This document shows positions 61,101-64,000 of a DNA stretch of 64,000 nucleotides, piece by piece. A program made the position numbers and the translations under genes. Numbering within the stretch: position 1 is the first letter of the stretch; every line of letters begins with the position of its first letter. Under the pieces are notes generated by a model that saw only the letters and a list, made by a program, of their open reading frames with translations, had not been told where the DNA came from and did no database searches. Source of the DNA: Sphingomonas sp. 32-62-10 (lineage in GTDB: Bacteria > Pseudomonadota > Alphaproteobacteria > Sphingomonadales > Sphingomonadaceae); NCBI GenBank assembly GCA_002280555.1, contig NCEE01000002.1:1-64000 (forward strand), read 5' to 3'.

Positions 61101-61225
61101 GGCGCGCCGCCATCGGCGCGCACGATCGTGATCTGCAGCCCGGCCTGTTGCGCCATCACGGGCGCGGGTGCCGCCAGCACGGTCACTGCAGCCATGCCCA
61201 GCCAATGGTGTCGATTCAACGTCAT
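58187..61225 (-). CDS. TonB-dependent receptor with N-terminal carboxypeptidase-like domain (Oar type)
   Basis: The 1012-residue protein has a signal peptide ending VMAQQ. A carboxypeptidase-regulatory-like beta domain follows (residues about 30-110: VRADGGAPVSSAQVTIENPD... TTDENGQVRIDGLTTGGRYRI), then a plug domain (ALPIEARDVVTALIRLPNVVP) and a long barrel ending in Phe (ASWKF). This is the Oar-like arrangement. GGGGGG precedes the ATG. With the CNT transporter gene directly downstream it may serve nucleoside uptake. It does not resemble the receptor encoded at 9056 beyond the fold. Confidence 0.9.
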   Translation of the reverse strand: MTLNRHHWLGMAAVTVLAAPAPVMAQQAGLQITIVRADGGAPVSSAQVTIENPDVGLSRVLTTDENGQVRIDGLTTGGRYRIAVAAGSDYEAQATDGVVLRTDFVRGITLAVGGAASKDLVVTGRRTVTGINTVNAEISASLPAETLRALPIEARDVVTALIRLPNVVPSTGFFPEAPVVSINGANGLFTNYLIDGLDNNENFLGGLKFTVPLGFTREVTVLTNNYSVAFGRTANGIVNYTTPSGTNDLHGEAYTLIRPGRPIDASSPFPRRDLSGNPVGESFERYQGGGSISGALVKDKTFFAANLEYTRDINTNVIDAPVLGAVGNITGTNQFYLGSFRLDHRLTDDWSVALRGNFGDISIDRPGGGLGGGNVGFPSAGSTQDRKSTLVALSTTYSGDVWTYEGALQYSRFRWNYGTAKNGPSPQVAIRDQTGLTVGVVGHPGFVFDDLEETWQTRQKLQRRFGDHRVSVGGDLIHSDFALLGGGNVDGNFTVELTPAQITALRARNLGTTLGAADVLSLNPRVLDYSVELRPQSFGTGQTLGALYVEDEWQIGQKLTATLGVRWDYDSLTEQGGGGGDADNIAPRLSLNYKPNARSAIRFGAGLFYGKIPYTVISDALQRNTTSAALLGQLGQLQARGIIPAGVSLAPLTFDGNLTVSPVCATVSACPSAAAVQALRNTATINEVRILNPNGYDNPYSLQFSGGYQYQASSSFSIAVDLIYNRSYNLLRLRDLNAPAPFTPNLANLTAANIAMLRALPDNASRITRASQLGLVRTQAAADATRPVALVPGGGRQITVSETAGRSTYTALNVQLNKLPGDDIYAFRLSYTLSRLRNDTDDLNFRASNSNNFAADFGASANDRRHVISAVGSLFPAKGLTLTAAGLFQSGQPINFIPDASIFGTQDLNGDGQSFGEAFVGNSDRFPGVGRNTGRLPWSTQVDLGVRYALGLPIGAIEFSADVFNLFNANNLSGFANAASTSNQVQFGGGAPFVQRNAGPPRQFQFGASWKF

Positions 61226-61294
61226 AAAACCCCCCAGTAAAAATCTATCGCAGTCAATTCGTCGTTCGTCGGCAGTCGGTTACGGATCGTTCCC

Positions 61295-62590
61295 TCAGCT
61301 GCCGGACTGATCTGAAGGAAATCGGCATGGCGCCCCCCGGCGGACCATGTGGAGATCGGCATAGCTTGCTTGGGCCGTGCCGCCAGTATTATCGGTATCG
61401 GTGGCCAGCGCGATCAGCGTCATCCTTCCCGCCGTCGTCCCGAACTGGCTTTGCATATCGGCCAGCACGTCGCGGCGCTCATTTACCCAGTTGCCCGCCT
61501 GCGCATTGCCCGATTGCACCACCACCATCTTGGCGCGATCGGTATAGGCGTTGGGGACGATCGAGCCGACGGCTGCCTTATTGTCCCACACATAATTGAG
61601 CGCCCCGTCGGGCAGCAGCTTGCCGAATTTAGCGCGGCCAAGCGCGAGCTTCATCCGCGTGCCCAACGACAGGCTGGATCGCGGCAATGTGAGCCCCACC
61701 AGCACCCGAGCCGCCTGATCATCGCCATTCTTGGTGCGGATATCGCCCTTGTCGATCACCCCGGTTACCCGCCACCGCCAGCACAACACCGGCGTCTGCG
61801 CCAGCGCGACATCAACGTCGCGCACGAACAGCGCCTGGCTGCGATCGGCGCGCGCCTCGATGGCCGCGATACCACCGCTGCGCACCAGCTTGTAGCGGGT
61901 CAATGGCACCTTCTTGTCGATTGCCATCGTCGACCAGCCATCGGTACCCGCCCCGAACAGGCCAATCGGTACGCTGTCCGGATCAGCGGGCGGCGCCTCG
62001 GCCCGGGCGGGCACAAACGCCATCGGCAGCATGGCCAGATAGGGCAACGCCGCGACCACTATCACGCCGCGCGACCAGCGCCGCTTTGCCATCCTGAACA
62101 CCTGCCAGGCCAGGAACAAGCCAAGCGCGGCTTCAACCATCATCACCTGTCCACCAAAATGCGCGCGGTCATAATAGGAAATGGGCGAAACGAACTTCCA
62201 GCTTGATAGCGGCCAAAACTGCATATGGGCGTCTTCGCGGTGGCAGAGAAAATCGATAATCGCATGCGTCAATCCGGCGGCGGCCATGGCGAGAAAGATT
62301 TCAGGCCAGCGGACGGTTGGCCAATGCCGCCGCGCTGCAAAGGCAAATACGAGCGCCAGCGGCCAAAGGATGAGGCTGTGGCTCAGCCCGTTGATATGTT
62401 GCCACCAAGGCTGGAAATAATCGTAATTGAAGATCTGCTGTCCCGGGCGGCCTGCCAGCATCAATATCGCAACGATCGCAATCATCGGCAGATCGGGCAG
62501 CATCCCGGCAACCGCACCCGCCGTCATCAGCCCGGAATCGCGTTTACCGAAGAAATAGGCGCCGATGAGCGCATGGGTTTGGGTCTGCAC
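61295..62590 (-). CDS. DUF457-like membrane protein fused to DUF3047
   Basis: The 431-residue protein combines two parts. Residues about 1-185 resemble YdjM/DUF457 membrane-bound metal-dependent hydrolases: MQTQTHALIGAYFF, HINGLSHSLILWPL, LTHAIIDFLCHREDAH, with conserved histidines between membrane helices. Residues about 215-425 form a DUF3047-like soluble domain (LVRSGGIAAIEARADRSQALF, LCWRWRVTG, NYVWDNKAAVGSIVPNAYTDR, WVNERRDVLAD). The start is a GTG. It lies 36 bases after the DUF547 gene in a minus-strand run. DUF3047 is normally a separate exported protein, so the fusion puts it outside the inner membrane. Function unknown. Confidence 0.78.
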   Translation of the reverse strand: MQTQTHALIGAYFFGKRDSGLMTAGAVAGMLPDLPMIAIVAILMLAGRPGQQIFNYDYFQPWWQHINGLSHSLILWPLALVFAFAARRHWPTVRWPEIFLAMAAAGLTHAIIDFLCHREDAHMQFWPLSSWKFVSPISYYDRAHFGGQVMMVEAALGLFLAWQVFRMAKRRWSRGVIVVAALPYLAMLPMAFVPARAEAPPADPDSVPIGLFGAGTDGWSTMAIDKKVPLTRYKLVRSGGIAAIEARADRSQALFVRDVDVALAQTPVLCWRWRVTGVIDKGDIRTKNGDDQAARVLVGLTLPRSSLSLGTRMKLALGRAKFGKLLPDGALNYVWDNKAAVGSIVPNAYTDRAKMVVVQSGNAQAGNWVNERRDVLADMQSQFGTTAGRMTLIALATDTDNTGGTAQASYADLHMVRRGAPCRFPSDQSGS

Positions 62591-62626
62591 GTTATGCTGC
62601 TGGCCGATGGAACGAAACGAACGTGA

Positions 62627-63418
62627 TCATGCGGCCTTGTTAAGCTGCCAATCATAGTCGAGATAGCTGATGGTGAGTTTCCCACTGCGGGCGCCCTCCG
62701 CCGCCGCTGGGCTGAGGCCGATGCTGTCGGCATACAAGGCAAAGAACGCGGGCAACGTCTTTGCGCCGCGCCAGCCCTTTTCGAAATCGCCGCGATACCA
62801 TTTGAAGATCATCGACACGGCAACCCCGCTTCCCTGCACGCGGTTGCGGGTGCGGTCGCTCAGGAATCCGCGTGCGGCCGCATCGAGCTGCGGATCGAGC
62901 GTCGTTCCGCGAAATGCCGCGCGGCTAAGTGCTGGGCAGCCAATGCTCGCGCAATTGACGGCAAAATGGATGCGCGGATCATTATAGCGCCCGCTGCCCC
63001 GGATCAGCCCATGTTCGATATCGTCGAGCGACACCGTCTTACCGAGGAGGGTGACGAATGGTTTGGCCCAGGGCCCCTGGAAGAGCGTGCCCAGTTCACG
63101 GATCGACTTGACCTTAGGGTAGCCGGTCAGGATCAGTTCGACCGTCGCGGCGTTATAAACGTTGATCAAAAAGGCGAGCTGCTCGGGCTTGGCCCAGCCG
63201 TCAAACGTCGCGCGGCTCACCTTGCCGGTGCTCGCCAGATAAGCGGTCAGCGCCGCCCGGTCGCGCGCCATGCCATCATAGCGCACCTGCGACGCCGCCC
63301 CGCCGCGCACCATCACAACGTGGCGCTTCAGCAGCGCATCCCATTGGCCGTGATCAAAGGTCTGCGCCTTCGCCGCCAGGGGCGCGAACAGCATCAGCAA
63401 TGCGAGCACCAATTTCAT
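62627..63418 (-). CDS. Exported DUF547 protein
   Basis: The 263-residue protein has a signal peptide (MKLVLALLMLFAPLAAKA) and the DUF547 pattern: WAKPEQLAFLINVYNAATVELIL, SLDDIEHGLIRG, DPRIHFAVNCASIGCPALS and ISYLDYDWQLN. The conserved His/Cys in HFAVNCASIGCP suggests a thiol-based fold, but no activity is established. It is close behind the reductase gene (stop at 63425). The DUF547 - disulfide-reductase pairing recurs in sphingomonads, as far as I recall. Confidence 0.85.
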   Translation of the reverse strand: MKLVLALLMLFAPLAAKAQTFDHGQWDALLKRHVVMVRGGAASQVRYDGMARDRAALTAYLASTGKVSRATFDGWAKPEQLAFLINVYNAATVELILTGYPKVKSIRELGTLFQGPWAKPFVTLLGKTVSLDDIEHGLIRGSGRYNDPRIHFAVNCASIGCPALSRAAFRGTTLDPQLDAAARGFLSDRTRNRVQGSGVAVSMIFKWYRGDFEKGWRGAKTLPAFFALYADSIGLSPAAAEGARSGKLTISYLDYDWQLNKAA

Positions 63419-63424
63419 CACAGG

Positions 63425-64000
63425 CTACCCCCTCATCCAGGCGTGATACCGCCCCAACCAGCGCAAAATGCCTTGCGGCGCGTTTGCGCGTTTCCATTCT
63501 CCTGCCGCATATTTGTTGGCTTCGGCAAGCGTTGGATAGGTGTGAATCGTCCCGAGCAGCTTGTTCAGCCCCAGCCCGTGCTTCATCGCCAGCACATATT
63601 CGGCCAGCAAATCCCCGGCATGTTCGCCCACAATCGTCACGCCCAGGATCTTGTCCTTGCCCGGCGGCGTCAGCACCTTGACGAAGCCGGTGGTGGCGCT
63701 GTCGGCGATGGCGCGGTCGAGTTCGTGGAGCGGATAGGTGGTGACTTCAACCGCGATCTTTTGTTCCTTCGCCTCGGCCTCGCTCAGGCCGACGCGCGCT
63801 ACTTCAGGATCGGTGAAGGTCGTCCAGGGGATCACCCGGTAATCCGCCTTGAACTTGCGGAAGCGGCCGAACAGCGCGTTGACGGCAGCGAACCATGCCT
63901 GGTGCGCGGCGACATGGGTGAACTGGTACGGCCCGGCAACGTCACCCGCTGCATAAATATTAGGGTAGATCGTTTGCAGATACTCGTTGGTGATCACGAT
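63425..64000 (-). CDS. FAD-dependent disulfide oxidoreductase, C-terminal part (cut by window edge)
   Basis: Only the last ~191 residues are in the window; the gene begins beyond base 64000. The segment has the FAD-binding YAAGDVAGPYQFTHVAAHQAW and the dimerisation domain of dihydrolipoamide dehydrogenase/mercuric reductase (PWTTFTDPEVARVGLSEAEA, then GDLLAEYVLAMKHGLGLNKLLGTIHTYPTLAEANKYAA in blocks). The HTYPTLAEA histidine is the usual proton shuttle. A GTG at 63997 is open but internal. The exact substrate needs the missing N-terminus with the CxxxxC site. Confidence 0.87.
   Translation of the reverse strand: MVITNEYLQTIYPNIYAAGDVAGPYQFTHVAAHQAWFAAVNALFGRFRKFKADYRVIPWTTFTDPEVARVGLSEAEAKEQKIAVEVTTYPLHELDRAIADSATTGFVKVLTPPGKDKILGVTIVGEHAGDLLAEYVLAMKHGLGLNKLLGTIHTYPTLAEANKYAAGEWKRANAPQGILRWLGRYHAWMRG

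Noticed and set aside
1..64000. tRNA, rRNA, CRISPR arrays and riboswitches
   Set aside because: No cloverleaf-like T-loop sequences, repeat-spacer pattern or known riboswitch core was noticed by eye; tRNAscan-SE and Infernal would be needed to exclude them.

Overview
The window looks like chromosome from a GC-rich alphaproteobacterium of the Sphingomonadales (Sphingomonas, Novosphingobium or Sphingopyxis type). The evidence is two large TonB-dependent receptors, two Baeyer-Villiger monooxygenases, GPH-type MFS transporters, several glutathione-transferase-like proteins, a DUF547 protein and IS6-family insertion sequences. No rRNA, tRNA or CRISPR was seen. All assignments come from reading motifs by eye; no database search was run.

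Region 1 (1-15007) is a peripheral catabolic island. It encodes an anchored metallo-beta-lactamase-fold hydrolase, two exported EF-hand proteins, an SDR, two paralogous ~130-residue membrane proteins, a membrane-anchored haloalkane-dehalogenase-type hydrolase, a Baeyer-Villiger monooxygenase, a formylglycine-type sulfatase, a TonB receptor, a DsbA/HCCA-isomerase-like protein, a GPH transporter and a TetR regulator. Five copies of one 17-bp palindrome (NTAATRY-N3-RYATTAN) lie in front of these operons and in front of the tetR gene, which suggests a single regulon.

Region 2 (15057-17466) is a scar. A whole IS6-family copy sits inside an older IS6 stump and cuts off the end of a PD-(D/E)XK-like nuclease gene that stands opposite a small XRE regulator gene.

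Region 3 (17467-32028) handles CoA thioesters and sulfate esters. A tightly coupled minus-strand operon encodes a FATP-type acyl-CoA synthetase, a tandem DsbA/HCCA-like protein, a TetR regulator, a lipoprotein formylglycine-generating enzyme and a GST. Facing it are an NPD-type flavoprotein gene and a pair of acyl-CoA dehydrogenase genes with a second GST gene. Then follow a lipoprotein, a membrane-anchored DJ-1 protein, a second sulfatase and an AraC regulator. A second palindrome (TGTCAYT-N3-ARTGACA) occurs at both divergent promoters and, with one changed base, in front of phaC.

Region 4 (32029-38087) has phaC-phaZ bracketed by two inverted IS6 5' stumps, then a sulfur module (persulfide-dioxygenase-like enzyme, BigR/SqrR-type ArsR regulator, rhodanese and TauE exporter).

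Region 5 (38354-45818) has an exported protein of unknown function, a methyltransferase, a second transporter-BVMO pair, a cytochrome P450 and a decayed IS6 copy with another IS6 fragment.

Region 6 (45819-64000) begins with a Sel1-repeat protein and then a galactoside module: GH42 beta-galactosidase and GH36 alpha-galactosidase, divergent from a sodium-sugar symporter, galT and galK. It continues with a fatty-acid-hydroxylase-family protein, a DUF1499 protein, a CDP-alcohol phosphatidyltransferase, a CNT nucleoside transporter, an Oar-like TonB receptor, a DUF457-DUF3047 fusion, a DUF547 protein and the end of a flavin disulfide reductase gene cut by the window edge.

Working model (inference): regions 1 and 3, with the P450/BVMO set, take up and degrade a hydrophobic, probably sulfate-esterified polycyclic or terpenoid/steroid-like ketone. 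Steps would be TonB uptake, desulfation by sulfatases activated by an exported FGE, BVMO oxidation, ester hydrolysis, CoA activation and dehydrogenation.
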